Source: Actinomadura nitritigenes
Lineage (GTDB): Bacteria > Actinomycetota > Actinomycetes > Streptosporangiales > Streptosporangiaceae
Reading direction: 5' to 3'
Assembly (NCBI RefSeq): GCF_017573545.1
Contig: NZ_JAGEOK010000009.1
Location: forward strand, 1-64,000
DNA length: 64,000 nt
Positions 8,318 to 17,524 of the stretch are shown in pieces; positions within the stretch are counted from its first letter, which is position 1, and each line of letters starts with the position of its first letter. Made by a program: the position numbers and the translations under genes. Below the pieces are notes generated by a model, which did not search any database, was not told the DNA's origin, and saw only the letters and a list, made by a program, of their open reading frames with translations.

Positions 8318-9354
8318 ACCGGAGGGGGCTGCTCGGCCCGCTGTGGAAGTCGCTCGCGTTCGTCGTCGTGACGGTCGTCGCGACCGGGATGCTGGCGCTC
8401 ACCATCGCGCAGACCGGCGGCGGCGGATCGGTGACGTACCGGGCGCGGTTCACCGACGCGTCCGGGCTGCGCGACGGCGACAGCGTGCGGATCGCCGGCG
8501 TCCAGGTCGGGCGGGTCGGCGGGATCCGGGTCGTCGGGCGCCGGCAGGCGCTCGTCACCTTCAAGGTCGACCGCGGCCGCGCGCTGCCCGCCTCGTCCAC
8601 CGCGACGATCAAGTACCTGAACCTGATCGGCCAGCGGTACCTCGAGATCGGCCGGGGGACGGGCGGTGCGGGCGCGCTGCGGCCGGGCGCGACGATCCCC
8701 GTCGACCGGACGGCCCCGGCGCTGAACCTGACGCAGCTGTTCAACGGGTTCCAGCCGCTGTTCCAGGCGCTGTCGCCGAAGGACGTCAACCAGCTCGCCG
8801 GGTCGATCGTCCAGGTGCTCCAGGGCGAGGGCGGGACCGTCGAGGACCTGCTGTCCACGGTCGGCTCGCTGACGAGCGGCATCGCCGGCAAGGACCGGGT
8901 CATCGGGCAGGTCATCGACAACCTCAACGCCGTCCTCGACACCATCAACGCGCGGGGCGACAGCCTGTCGAGCCTCATCTCGACGCTGCGGCGGCTCGTG
9001 TCCGGCCTCGCCGGAGACCGGACGTCCATCGGCGAGGCGGTCAGCGCGCTCGACGACCTCGCCGGCGCCACCACCGGCCTCCTCCAGGAGGGCCGCGAAC
9101 CGCTCAAGCAGGACATCGCGCAGCTCGGGCGGCTGTCCACCAACCTCAACGACGACTCCCCGACCGTCGACAGGTTCCTGCGGACGCTGCCGGTGAAGAT
9201 GGCGGCGATCGGCCGGATCGGCTCGTACGGGTCGTGGATGAACTTCTACATGTGCGAGGCGTCCGTGACCGGGGTGACCTACGAGCAGTACCCGGGCGAG
9301 AGCCACCCGGCGCCGACGGGCGTGCGGTCCGGAGCGGCGAGGTGCGGGTCGTGA
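8314..9354 (+). CDS. mceB: Mce-family protein B
   Basis: The 346-residue product starts at an ATG overlapping the mceA stop. It has a membrane anchor (about 13-33) and an MCE domain (about 40-112, DGDSVRIAGVQVGRV and KYLNLIGQRYLEI). The remainder is a long helical region with repeated small and polar residues. The C-terminus contains MNFYMCEASVTG, a feature shared among MceB proteins. It is the second subunit of the six-protein Mce assembly encoded here. Confidence 0.9.
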   Translation: MNRRGLLGPLWKSLAFVVVTVVATGMLALTIAQTGGGGSVTYRARFTDASGLRDGDSVRIAGVQVGRVGGIRVVGRRQALVTFKVDRGRALPASSTATIKYLNLIGQRYLEIGRGTGGAGALRPGATIPVDRTAPALNLTQLFNGFQPLFQALSPKDVNQLAGSIVQVLQGEGGTVEDLLSTVGSLTSGIAGKDRVIGQVIDNLNAVLDTINARGDSLSSLISTLRRLVSGLAGDRTSIGEAVSALDDLAGATTGLLQEGREPLKQDIAQLGRLSTNLNDDSPTVDRFLRTLPVKMAAIGRIGSYGSWMNFYMCEASVTGVTYEQYPGESHPAPTGVRSGAARCGS

Positions 9355-10373
9355 GGCGGCCGCGGCTGAAGCCGGTCCGGGAGCGTAACCCGGTCCTCGT
9401 CGCGATCGTGTCGATCACGCTGCTCGTCGCCGCCGGGCTCGCGGCGTTCAACGCCAGGGACCTGCCGCTGATCGGCGGCGGCACCACCTACCGCGCCGAC
9501 TTCAGCGAGGCGGCCGGGCTGCGCCCCGGCAACGAGGTCCGCGTCGCCGGCGTCAAGGTCGGCGAGGTCACCGGGGTCCGGCTGGACGGCGCGAAGGTCG
9601 CCGTCGCGTTCCGGGTGAAGCGCACCTGGGTCGGCGACGCCAGCACCGTCGCGATCGCGATCAAGACGCTGCTCGGCGACAAGTACCTCGCCGTCGACCC
9701 GCTCGGCCCCCGCCGGCAGGACCCCGGCCGGACGATCCCGCTGACCCGGACGACGTCCCCCTACGACGTGACGCAGGCGTTCCAGGACCTCGCCACCACG
9801 ACCGGGCAGCTCGACTCGCGGAAGCTCGCGGAGAGCCTCGACGCGATCTCCGGCGCGTTCGCGCACACCGCGCCGAGCGTCCGGCAGGCCCTCGACGGGG
9901 TGTCCGCGCTGTCGAGGACGATCTCCTCCCGGGACTCGCAGCTGTCCCGGCTGCTGGCGAACACCCGGCAGATCACCGGGACGGTGTCCGGGCAGACCGA
10001 GGACGTCCAGGCGCTGCTGCGGGACGGGAACCTGCTGCTCGGCGAGATCGGCCGGCGCCGCCAGGCGATCCACGGGCTGCTCGTCGGCACGCAGTCGCTG
10101 TCGCAGCAGATCAGCGGGCTCGTCGACGACAACCAGAAGCAGCTCGACCCGACGCTGCGCGCGCTCGGCAGGGTCACCGACCTGCTTCAGAAGAACCAGG
10201 ACAACCTGGACCGGGCGCTGAAGACGGCGGGCCCCTACACGCGGCTGCTCGGCAACACGATGGGCAACGGCCGCTGGCTCGACGGGTACCTCTGCGGGCT
10301 CGTCCCCAAGGACTACGCGCCGAAGACGACACCGGAGAAGGGCTGCATGCCGCCCGCGAAGGGCGGGCACTGA
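9351..10373 (+). CDS. mceC: Mce-family protein C
   Basis: The 340-residue protein has an N-terminal anchor (about residues 13-31) and an MCE domain (YRADFSEAAGLRPGNEVRVAGVKVGEV, then IKTLLGDKYLAV). A helical tail ends with GRWLDGYLCGLVPKDYAPK, typical for this subunit position. I chose GTG 9351 because it overlaps the mceB stop in the GTGA pattern used along the operon. GTG 9342, with GGAG 8 nt upstream, is equally in frame and would add three residues. The stop overlaps the mceD ATG. Confidence 0.88.
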   Translation: MRRPRLKPVRERNPVLVAIVSITLLVAAGLAAFNARDLPLIGGGTTYRADFSEAAGLRPGNEVRVAGVKVGEVTGVRLDGAKVAVAFRVKRTWVGDASTVAIAIKTLLGDKYLAVDPLGPRRQDPGRTIPLTRTTSPYDVTQAFQDLATTTGQLDSRKLAESLDAISGAFAHTAPSVRQALDGVSALSRTISSRDSQLSRLLANTRQITGTVSGQTEDVQALLRDGNLLLGEIGRRRQAIHGLLVGTQSLSQQISGLVDDNQKQLDPTLRALGRVTDLLQKNQDNLDRALKTAGPYTRLLGNTMGNGRWLDGYLCGLVPKDYAPKTTPEKGCMPPAKGGH

Positions 10374-11413
10374 TGCTGCGCAAACTCGCCGGCCCGGCCT
10401 CGCTGGTCGCCGCGGGCCTCGCCGTGATCGCCGCCGCCGCCGTCGCGTTCCTCGTCCTGCGCCCCCCGCCCGGAACCCGGATCACCGTCTACCTCCACGA
10501 CGCCGTCGGCGTCTACAAGGGCTCCGACGTGCGGGTCCTCGGCGTGAAGGTCGGCACGGTGAACTCCGTCCGGGCCGAGGGAACCCAGGTCAAAGCCGAG
10601 ATGACGGTCGACCACGGGATCGACGTGCCGGCGGGCGCGAACGTCGTCGCGATCGCGCCGAGCCTGGTCGCCGACCGGTACGTCCAGCTGACGCCCGCCT
10701 ACACCGGCGGCCCGAAGATGGCGACCGGCGCGGTGATCCCCGTCGCGCGGACCGCGACGCCCGTCGAGCTCGACCAGATCTACGCCAGCATCACCCGGCT
10801 GTCCAAGGAGCTGGGGCCGGACGGCGTGAACAAGGACGGCGCCCTGTCGCGCGTCCTCGGCACCGGCGCCGAGAACCTCCAGGGCAACGGCCAGGACATC
10901 CGCACCACCACCGAGCGGATGGCGCAGGCCGCGAGGACCCTGTCCGGCTCGCAGAAGGACCTGTTCTCCACGATCTCGAACCTGTCGACGTTCACCTCGA
11001 TGCTGAAGACGAACGACGGGCAGGTCCGGGAGGCCGAGCGGCGGCTCGCCGACGTGACCGGGTTCCTCGCCGACGACCGGCAGGAGCTGGACGCGGCGCT
11101 CAGGGCGCTCGCCGCCGCGCTCGCCAAGGTGAAGGTGTTCGTCCACGACAACCGCGAGCAGATCCGCACCGATGTGGAGAAGCTGTCGAAGATCACGCAG
11201 CTGCTGGCGGACCAGCGCCGGTCCCTCGCCGAGGCGCTGGACGACCTGCCGCTCGCCGTCACCAACGTCCTCGGCGCCTACGACCCGGCGACGCGGACGC
11301 TGATGGGCCGCGGCGACCTCAACGAGATGAGCCCGCCGCTGCCGGCGACCGGACGCGCGGTGCCGACCGGACGCCCGGTGCCGGCCGGCAACGCGGGGAA
11401 GGGGGCGCCATGA
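10373..11413 (+). CDS. mceD: Mce-family protein D
   Basis: The 346-residue protein carries an N-terminal hydrophobic anchor (about 8-30) and an MCE domain (VYLHDAVGVYKGSDVRVLGVKVGTV, then IAPSLVADRYVQLTP). The helical region (about 120-310) is rich in Gln/Asp/Arg/Leu and probably contributes to the tunnel. Both ends overlap neighbours by 1-4 nt, so the subunits are likely made in fixed ratio. The terminal Pro/Gly/Ala tail is unstructured. Confidence 0.9.
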   Translation: MLRKLAGPASLVAAGLAVIAAAAVAFLVLRPPPGTRITVYLHDAVGVYKGSDVRVLGVKVGTVNSVRAEGTQVKAEMTVDHGIDVPAGANVVAIAPSLVADRYVQLTPAYTGGPKMATGAVIPVARTATPVELDQIYASITRLSKELGPDGVNKDGALSRVLGTGAENLQGNGQDIRTTTERMAQAARTLSGSQKDLFSTISNLSTFTSMLKTNDGQVREAERRLADVTGFLADDRQELDAALRALAAALAKVKVFVHDNREQIRTDVEKLSKITQLLADQRRSLAEALDDLPLAVTNVLGAYDPATRTLMGRGDLNEMSPPLPATGRAVPTGRPVPAGNAGKGAP

Positions 11414-12573
11414 GCCGCGCGAAGACCCGGCGGGCCCGGAACGCGGCCCTCGCCGCCGCGCTCGCCGCGACGCTCGCCACAGGGACGCTCGGCGGCTGCG
11501 GCCCGGCCGGGTTCGGCGGCGGCGTGCAGGACCTGCCGCTGCCCGGCGGCGCCGACCTCGGCGACCACCCGTACACGGTGAAGGCGGAGTTCGCGAACGT
11601 GCTGAACCTCGTCCCGCAGTCCGCGGTGAAGGTCAACGACGTCGCGGTCGGCCGGGTGGAGAAGGTGGCGCTGCCCGCCGGCGGCTGGACCGCCGAGGTC
11701 ACCATGAAGATCAACGGCGATGTCCGGCTGCCCGCCGGAGCGTACGCGCGGCTGGAGCAGTCGAGCCTGCTGGGCGAGAAGTTCGTCCAGCTCAGCGCCG
11801 CACCCGAGCGCACCGGACTCCCGGAGGGCGCCGCCGCGCCGGGCGGTGCCGCGCCGGGCGGGCCCGCGCCGTCCGCGAGCACGGGAACGCTCGCGGACGG
11901 TGCGGTGATCCCGCTGTCGCGCACCAACCGGAACCCGGAGGTCGAGGAGGTGTTCGGCGCGCTGTCGATGCTGCTCAACGGCGGCGGGATCGCGCAGCTG
12001 CGCACCATCACCACCGAGATGAACAAGGCGCTGGGCGGCAACGAGCCGCGGATCCGGTCGCTGCTGGAGCAGGCGCGGAAGCTCGTCGGCGACCTCGACG
12101 CCAACAGGCAGGGCATCACCGACGCCCTCGACGGCGTCAACCGCCTGTCGGCGACCCTGCGCGCGCGCCAGGGGCAGATAGGCGTCGCGCTCGACGACAT
12201 CGAGCCCGGACTGAAGGTGCTGGAGGAGCAGCGCGGCGCGCTCGTCCGGATGCTGAACTCGCTGAACGAGCTGTCGGGGGTGGCCGTCACGACCGTCGAG
12301 CGGAGCAAGGCCGACCTCGTCGCCGACCTGAAGGCGCTCGAACCGACGCTGCGCAGGCTGTCGGACGCCGGGCACGACCTGCCGAACGCGCTGCAGGTCA
12401 TGCTCACCTACCCGTTCACCGACGCCGTCCTGCCCGCGGTGAAGGGCGACTACCTGAACGTGTACCTCCAGGTCGCCGCGCGGCCGGGGACCCAGATCGT
12501 CCCGCCGGTGACGCCGCTGCCGACCAGCGGCGACGGAAGGCCCGCGGGCGGCCCGACGGGACAGGGAGGCTGA
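11410..12573 (+). CDS. mceE: Mce-family lipoprotein E
   Basis: The 387-residue product has a lipoprotein signal peptide with Cys30 in TGTLGGC, matching the rule that the fifth Mce protein is lipidated (LprK-like). The MCE domain follows (about 57-130, PQSAVKVNDVAVGRV and EQSSLLGEKFVQL), interrupted by a Pro/Ala-Gly insertion (about 136-158) inside the last strands. A helical tail runs to a C-terminal YLNVYLQVA segment. ATG overlaps the mceD stop. Confidence 0.92.
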   Translation: MSRAKTRRARNAALAAALAATLATGTLGGCGPAGFGGGVQDLPLPGGADLGDHPYTVKAEFANVLNLVPQSAVKVNDVAVGRVEKVALPAGGWTAEVTMKINGDVRLPAGAYARLEQSSLLGEKFVQLSAAPERTGLPEGAAAPGGAAPGGPAPSASTGTLADGAVIPLSRTNRNPEVEEVFGALSMLLNGGGIAQLRTITTEMNKALGGNEPRIRSLLEQARKLVGDLDANRQGITDALDGVNRLSATLRARQGQIGVALDDIEPGLKVLEEQRGALVRMLNSLNELSGVAVTTVERSKADLVADLKALEPTLRRLSDAGHDLPNALQVMLTYPFTDAVLPAVKGDYLNVYLQVAARPGTQIVPPVTPLPTSGDGRPAGGPTGQGG

Positions 12574-12578
12574 CCGGG

Positions 12579-13853
12579 ATGCTGACCGCCGGCACCAGGA
12601 TCAAGAACATCGTCTTCCTCGTCGTCGGGGCGCTCGCGATCTGCTACGTCGGCCTGAACTACGCCGACCTCGGCGGATACGTCGGGCTGAAGGACTACTA
12701 CGTCGTCAAGGCCGACCTGCCCGAGGCGGGCGGGCTGGCGGAGAACGCCGACGTCACCTACCGGGGCACCTCGGTCGGCCGCGTCGGCGGCCTCGACCTC
12801 ACCGGCGACGGCGTCATCGCCGACCTGCGCATCCGCAGGTCCGCGCCGAGGGTGCCGCGCGACACCCAGGCCGTCGTGGCGAACCGGTCCGCGATCGGCG
12901 AGCAGTACATCGACCTGCGCCCCCGCACGAACGCCGGGCCCTACCTCGCCGCCGGGTCGGTCATCCCGCGCTCCTCCGCCACCGTGCCGGCGCCCGTCAC
13001 CGACCTGCTGACCAGCGTGAACGACCTCGCCGCGTCCGTCCCGACCGGCTCGCTGCGGACGGTCGTCGCCGAACTCGGCCGGGCCTTCGCCGGGGAGGGC
13101 CCCGACCTCCAGGTGCTGCTGGACAGCAGCCACAGCCTCACCGAGGCCGCCGACCGGAACATCGAACCGACGCGCTCCCTCATCGGCGACGGCCAGACCG
13201 TCCTGCGCACGCAGGACGAGGAGTCCGGCGCGCTCAAGGCGTTCGGCCGCGACGCCCGGCTGCTGGCGGCGCAGCTGCGCGCCTCCGACCCCGCGTTCCG
13301 CCGGCTCGTGTCCACCGCGCCCGGTGCCGCGGGCGAGTTCCAGGGCCTCGTCCGCGACCTCGACCCGTCGATGAGCGTCCTCGTCGCGAACCTCCTGACC
13401 ACGTCCCGCGTCCTCCAGCCCCGGACGGACGGCCTCGAACAGCTCCTCGCCAAGCTCCCCGCCGCCGTCTCGATGGGGCTGACCGTCGCGCGCGACGGAC
13501 GCCTGAACCTCGGGATGGTCAACACCTTCTTCGACCCGCCGCCCTGCACGTCCGGATACGGCGGGACGGAGTACCGCAACGGGCTCGACACGTCCCCCGG
13601 CCCCGCCCTCAACACCGCGGCCCGCTGCACGGCGCCCGCGTCCAGCGGGATCAACGTGCGCGGGTCGGCCAACGCCCCGCACCCGCCCGTCCCGCCCGCT
13701 GCGCGGCCCGGCTCGGTCCTCGGCGGCGGGACGGCGTCGGCGTCCGCGTCGGCGTCGGCGAACGCCGCGCTGCCGGGGGCGCTCGCGCTGCCCGGCGTGG
13801 CGCCCGGCCCGGCCGGGATGAGCGCCCTGCTCGGCCTGAACGGAGGGCACTGA
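12579..13853 (+). CDS. mceF: Mce-family protein F
   Basis: The 424-residue sixth Mce protein has an anchor (about 10-28), an MCE domain (ADLPEAGGLAENADVTYRGTSVGRVGG, then ANRSAIGEQYIDL) and a long helical region with FDPPPCTSGYGGTEYR near the end, typical of MceF. The last 50 residues are Ser/Ala/Pro-rich with an alternating Ser-Ala run. The start is 5 nt after the mceE stop with GGGAGG upstream. The stop overlaps the first Mce-associated gene. Confidence 0.92.
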   Translation: MLTAGTRIKNIVFLVVGALAICYVGLNYADLGGYVGLKDYYVVKADLPEAGGLAENADVTYRGTSVGRVGGLDLTGDGVIADLRIRRSAPRVPRDTQAVVANRSAIGEQYIDLRPRTNAGPYLAAGSVIPRSSATVPAPVTDLLTSVNDLAASVPTGSLRTVVAELGRAFAGEGPDLQVLLDSSHSLTEAADRNIEPTRSLIGDGQTVLRTQDEESGALKAFGRDARLLAAQLRASDPAFRRLVSTAPGAAGEFQGLVRDLDPSMSVLVANLLTTSRVLQPRTDGLEQLLAKLPAAVSMGLTVARDGRLNLGMVNTFFDPPPCTSGYGGTEYRNGLDTSPGPALNTAARCTAPASSGINVRGSANAPHPPVPPAARPGSVLGGGTASASASASANAALPGALALPGVAPGPAGMSALLGLNGGH

Positions 13854-14422
13854 TGACCACGACCGTGAAGGCCGAACCCCGCCCCCGGTCCGGGGTTCGC
13901 GCGAAACGCCGCCCCCTGCTCGCCGGATGGGGCCTCATCGGCTGGGCCGCGATCCTCGCCGCCGCCGCTTTCCTCGGCTGGACTGCCTTCACCCTCTTCC
14001 CGGCGGGCGGCGGCCGCGCGACCGGCCCCGAACGCGAACGCGACCTCGTCCTGCGCAGCACCGGCCGCGAGATCGCCGCGCTCAACACCATGGACCGCTC
14101 CGACCCGTCCGCCGGGCTCAGGGCCTGGCTCGACGCGACCACCGGGCCCCTGCACGACCAGCTCCAGCGCGACGAACCGGCGAACCGCGCGAAGATCGGC
14201 GCGTCCGGGACCAGCGCGTCCGCGACCGTCACCGGCGCCGCCGTCACCTCCCTCGACACCGCCGCCGGCAAGGCCCAGGTCATCGCGTCCGTGCAGGTCA
14301 CCCTCACCCCGCAGCGCGGCGCCCCCACCCTGCAGCGCAAGCGCTTCGAAGCCGGCGCGGTCCGCACCGCGGCCGGCTGGAAGCTCGAATCGCTCACCGC
14401 GATCCCGGCCGGTGCCCGGTGA
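13853..14422 (+). CDS. Mce-associated membrane protein, type 1 copy 1
   Basis: This 189-residue protein has one transmembrane helix (about 22-45) after an Arg/Lys-rich cytoplasmic start. Its extracytoplasmic domain (about 55-185) has the Mce-associated (Mas/VirB8-like) layout, with the motif ALNTMDRSDPSAGLRAWLDATTGPLHDQL. It is paralogous to the gene at 14955, which shares LNTLDYRAVDAGLRTWLDSTTGDLHQQI and the ending GGWKL. The Mas proteins of mycobacteria stabilise the Mce complex. Starts overlap on both sides. Confidence 0.82.
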   Translation: MTTTVKAEPRPRSGVRAKRRPLLAGWGLIGWAAILAAAAFLGWTAFTLFPAGGGRATGPERERDLVLRSTGREIAALNTMDRSDPSAGLRAWLDATTGPLHDQLQRDEPANRAKIGASGTSASATVTGAAVTSLDTAAGKAQVIASVQVTLTPQRGAPTLQRKRFEAGAVRTAAGWKLESLTAIPAGAR

Positions 14423-14940
14423 GCCGCCTCCTCGGCCTCGCCAGGCCGTTCGGGATCGCGCTCGGGCTCGTGCTGATCGCGCTGCTGCTGCACCCGGTCG
14501 CCGGACGGCTCCGCGACGGAAGCGCGGGCGCGGGCGACGCCCCGCACGACCGGGCCGTCCTCGACGGCGTCGCCACCACCGACGTCACCGGCGACGTGTC
14601 CACCGCGCTCAGCCGCGTCTTCAGCTACACGCCGGCCGACGTGGACGCCGCGCGCCGCGCCGCGGCCGACGTGCTCGCCGGGCCCGCCGCCGCGCAGTAC
14701 ACGAAGATCTTCGGCCAGGTGGCGCGGCAGGCGCCTTCCCAGCGCGTCACGCTCACCACCCGCGTCATCCGCGCCGGCGTGATCTCCCTGGTCGGCGACA
14801 CCGCGCGGCTGCTGGTCCTCCTCGACCAGACCGCGACCCGCGCCGGGCGGCCCGACGGCACCCCCGCCGCCGCCCAGCTCACCGTCACCGCGCACCGCGA
14901 CGACGGCCACTGGCGCATCACCGAACTGAAGTCCGCGTGA
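14419..14940 (+). CDS. Mce-associated membrane protein, type 2 copy 1
   Basis: GTG start overlapping the upstream stop (GTGA). The 173-residue protein has a short cytoplasmic start, one transmembrane helix (about 10-28) and an extracytoplasmic domain. That domain contains RAVLDGVATTDVTGDVSTALSRVFSYT and ends HWRITELKSA. It is paralogous to the gene at 15500, which shares NTALTDSAATSEVKGAV, RLFSYTYTD and QWRITNI. A role as an accessory to the Mce complex is inferred from position and domain type. Confidence 0.8.
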   Translation: MSRLLGLARPFGIALGLVLIALLLHPVAGRLRDGSAGAGDAPHDRAVLDGVATTDVTGDVSTALSRVFSYTPADVDAARRAAADVLAGPAAAQYTKIFGQVARQAPSQRVTLTTRVIRAGVISLVGDTARLLVLLDQTATRAGRPDGTPAAAQLTVTAHRDDGHWRITELKSA

Positions 14941-14954
14941 CCGGGAGGCCCGCC

Positions 14955-15485
14955 ATGCCGGAATCGGACGCCCCGCAGACGCTGGACACCGTGCGGCGGA
15001 CGGCCGCGTGCTGCGCCGTCCTCGCCGCCCTCTTCGCCGCCTGGGCCGGCTGGAACTGGTACACCGCCGCCCACGACGGCGCCTACGCCTACTCCCGCAC
15101 CCGCGACGACGTCCTGCAGAGCGCGGAGCAGGGCGTCCAGAACCTCAACACCCTCGACTACCGCGCCGTCGACGCCGGGCTGAGGACCTGGCTCGACTCC
15201 ACCACCGGCGACCTCCACCAGCAGATCGCCCAGGACCGCGCCGGCTTCACCGACCGGGTCCGGACGGCCCGCACCGTCACCACCGCCAGGATCCTCGGCG
15301 CGGCCGTGTCCGAACTGGACGAGCGGTCCGGCAAGGCGAGCGTGCTCGTCGCCGTCGAGACCACCGTCACCCCGCCGGGCGGCGCCCCCGTCACCAAGCA
15401 GAACCGGCTCGAAGGCCGCCTCGCCCGCACCGGCGGCGGCTGGAAGCTCAGCGACCTCGGCCAGGCCCCGACGGGCACGACGTGA
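14955..15485 (+). CDS. Mce-associated membrane protein, type 1 copy 2
   Basis: The 176-residue product has one transmembrane helix (about 15-37) and an extracytoplasmic domain paralogous to the gene at 13853. ATG 14955 was chosen for its GGGAGG ribosome site (14942-14947). A GTG at 14937 would overlap the previous stop and add six residues. This gene and the next repeat the order of the two preceding genes, which indicates that a two-gene module was duplicated. Confidence 0.8.
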   Translation: MPESDAPQTLDTVRRTAACCAVLAALFAAWAGWNWYTAAHDGAYAYSRTRDDVLQSAEQGVQNLNTLDYRAVDAGLRTWLDSTTGDLHQQIAQDRAGFTDRVRTARTVTTARILGAAVSELDERSGKASVLVAVETTVTPPGGAPVTKQNRLEGRLARTGGGWKLSDLGQAPTGTT

Positions 15486-15499
15486 GAGGACGGCCCGCC

Positions 15500-16051
15500 A
15501 TGGCCGCGCACACCACCCGCATCCTCGGCGGCGCCCGCCGGAGGTCCGCCGCCGCCTCGCCCGCCGTCCTCGGGCTGCTCGCCGTGCTGCTCGCCGCGTC
15601 CGGCGTCTGGATGCACCGGCAGGCCCGCGACGTCCGCGCCGACCCGGCCGTCCGGAACACCGCCCTCACCGACAGCGCCGCCACCAGCGAGGTGAAGGGC
15701 GCCGTCGCCGACATGGTCGGCCGGCTGTTCTCCTACACCTACACCGACCCCGGCCGCACCGACACCGCCGCGCGCACCTGCCTCACCGGCGCGGCCGTCC
15801 GCCAGTACGGGGCGCTGATGACGCGCGTCCGCGCCGACGCGCCGCAGCAGAAGACCGTCCTCAGCACGAAGGTGACCGACAGCGCCGTCACCGATCTCCG
15901 CGACGGCCGCGCCCGCCTCCTCGTCTACGCCGACCAGCAGACGACCCGCACCAGCGACGGCAAGAGCACCACGTCCCCCGCCATGCTCGCCGTCACCGCC
16001 GTGCACCATTCCCGCCAATGGCGGATCACGAATATTGACACGTTCCAGTAG
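15500..16051 (+). CDS. Mce-associated membrane protein, type 2 copy 2
   Basis: The 183-residue last protein of the operon has a transmembrane helix (about 20-36) and an extracytoplasmic domain paralogous to the gene at 14419. It differs from its sister in carrying a Cys (ARTCLTGAAV) where the other has Val. ATG start behind GAGAGGA (15484-15490). The stop is TAG, after which 240 nt of AT-richer sequence leads to the pucR-type gene. Confidence 0.8.
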   Translation: MAAHTTRILGGARRRSAAASPAVLGLLAVLLAASGVWMHRQARDVRADPAVRNTALTDSAATSEVKGAVADMVGRLFSYTYTDPGRTDTAARTCLTGAAVRQYGALMTRVRADAPQQKTVLSTKVTDSAVTDLRDGRARLLVYADQQTTRTSDGKSTTSPAMLAVTAVHHSRQWRITNIDTFQ

Positions 16052-16170
16052 CGTGCGCCTCTGCGCCGACCGGCCGGGACGCAGTGGAAACGGCCTGTCC
16101 GCCCCGCGTCCGGGCGACGATTTCACTGTCTTTCAGGAATTGCGAAACGGCACCGTCATCCGGCCCGCGC

Positions 16171-16180
16171 TTTTGTCAGT
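16171..16180 (+). promoter_or_regulatory. TTTTGTCAGT half-site upstream of the PucR-type gene
   Basis: The decamer TTTTGTCAGT lies 114 nt upstream of the PucR-type start and recurs at 17527-17536, where it forms half of a palindrome. Shared placement next to a regulator and its neighbour suggests an autoregulatory site. Only one half-site is visible here. Confidence 0.35.
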
Positions 16181-16293
16181 CGACTCCACGAAAGCGCGCC
16201 GAACGGTTTATTCCAGCGACAATCGGAATCGGGTCCGATCCGCGATCCTGGGAGCGCCGCCGACCGGCGGGCCTGGGACAGGGGGATCGACGC

Positions 16294-17517
16294 GTGGTGC
16301 GAACGGGATTGGACGTGCGGCCCTTCGAGGCCGTCCCGGCGGGGGTGGCGGCACGGCTGCGGCCCCAGGTGGGCCGGGCGGCGGACGGGGTCCTGAACGA
16401 GCTGCGGCGCGGCGACCCGCCGCTCGGCGACGAGGAGGCCGGGCGGGCGCGGGCCGGGATCGTCGCGGGGATCCGGCACTTCTGCGACCTGGTCGAGGAC
16501 CCCGGCGCCGGATGGGAGCGGGTGGCGGCGTTCTACCTGCGCGCCGGCCGGCACCTGGCCCGCGAGGGACGCGACCCGGTGGAGGTGCAGCAGGCGCTGC
16601 GCCGGTCCGCGCTCGCGGCGTGGCGGACGCTCGCGGCCGTGCCCGGCGGCCTCGACCTCGACCTCGGCGCGCTCAGCCTCGTCGTGGACGCCCAGTTCTG
16701 CTACATGGACGCGGTGGCGGAGGTGATCGCCGCCGGGTACGCGGCGGAGACGGCGGCGCGCGCGGACGGGGGCGCCCGCGCCGAGCTGCGGGCCGCCGAG
16801 CGGCGGCGCCGCGCCCGGCTGCTGCACCTGCTGCTCGCCGACCCGCCCGCGGACGGGGCGCGGGTCGCGGCGCTGGCCGGGGAGGCCCGCTGGCCGCTGC
16901 CCGCGACGGTGGCGGTCGCGGTGGCGCGGCAGCGCCGCGAGAACGGCGTCCGGACGCCGCCGGCCCCGGCCGCCGACGGGCTGCTGTGCGACTTCGGGGC
17001 GCCGGAGCCCTGCCTGATCGTCCCGGACCCCGACGGGCCCGGCCGCCCCCGGCTGCCGGACGCGCTGCTCCGCGACTGGGCGGTCGCGGTCGGTCCGGCG
17101 GTGCCGCTCGCGCGGGCGCGGGACTCGCTGCGCTGGGCCCGCGAGACCCTGTCGCTCGCGGCGCGCGGGGTGATCCCGGACGGCGGGCTGATCCGCAGCG
17201 CCGAGCACGTCCCCGCGCTGGTGATCGCGCGGGCGGGCGAGCTGATCGACGACGCCGCCGCGACCCGGCTGGCGCCGCTCAGCGCCGTCCCGCCGGCGCG
17301 CAGGGAGAGGCTCGCGGAGACGCTGCTGGCCCTCCTGGAGCACAACTTCAACGCGGCGGACGCGAGCCGCCGGCTGCGCGTCCACCCGCAGACCGTGCGG
17401 TACCGGCTGCGGCACCTGCAGGACCTCTTCGGGGACGACCTGCGGGACCCGAGGCGCTGCCTGGAGATGGAGTTGATCCTGCACGCCCGTCTCGTGAACC
17501 GCGGCGCCGCGCGCTGA
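16294..17517 (+). CDS. PucR/CdaR-type transcriptional regulator
   Basis: The 407-residue product ends in the PucR C-terminal helix-turn-helix (about 350-400), with LLEHNFNAADASRRLRVHPQTVRYRLRHLQDLFG. The N-terminal part is a helical sensory region (about 1-170) without a recognisable purine-catabolism domain. The middle resembles the degenerate CdaR-type GGDEF region. I placed the start at GTG 16294 behind AGGGGGA; the frame remains open upstream to 16084 but that part is low-quality coding. It sits between the mce operon and the GMC oxidase, in the same orientation. Regulation of one or both is a reasonable inference supported by shared sequence motifs. Confidence 0.85.
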   Translation: MVRTGLDVRPFEAVPAGVAARLRPQVGRAADGVLNELRRGDPPLGDEEAGRARAGIVAGIRHFCDLVEDPGAGWERVAAFYLRAGRHLAREGRDPVEVQQALRRSALAAWRTLAAVPGGLDLDLGALSLVVDAQFCYMDAVAEVIAAGYAAETAARADGGARAELRAAERRRRARLLHLLLADPPADGARVAALAGEARWPLPATVAVAVARQRRENGVRTPPAPAADGLLCDFGAPEPCLIVPDPDGPGRPRLPDALLRDWAVAVGPAVPLARARDSLRWARETLSLAARGVIPDGGLIRSAEHVPALVIARAGELIDDAAATRLAPLSAVPPARRERLAETLLALLEHNFNAADASRRLRVHPQTVRYRLRHLQDLFGDDLRDPRRCLEMELILHARLVNRGAAR

Positions 17518-17524
17518 CGGACCG

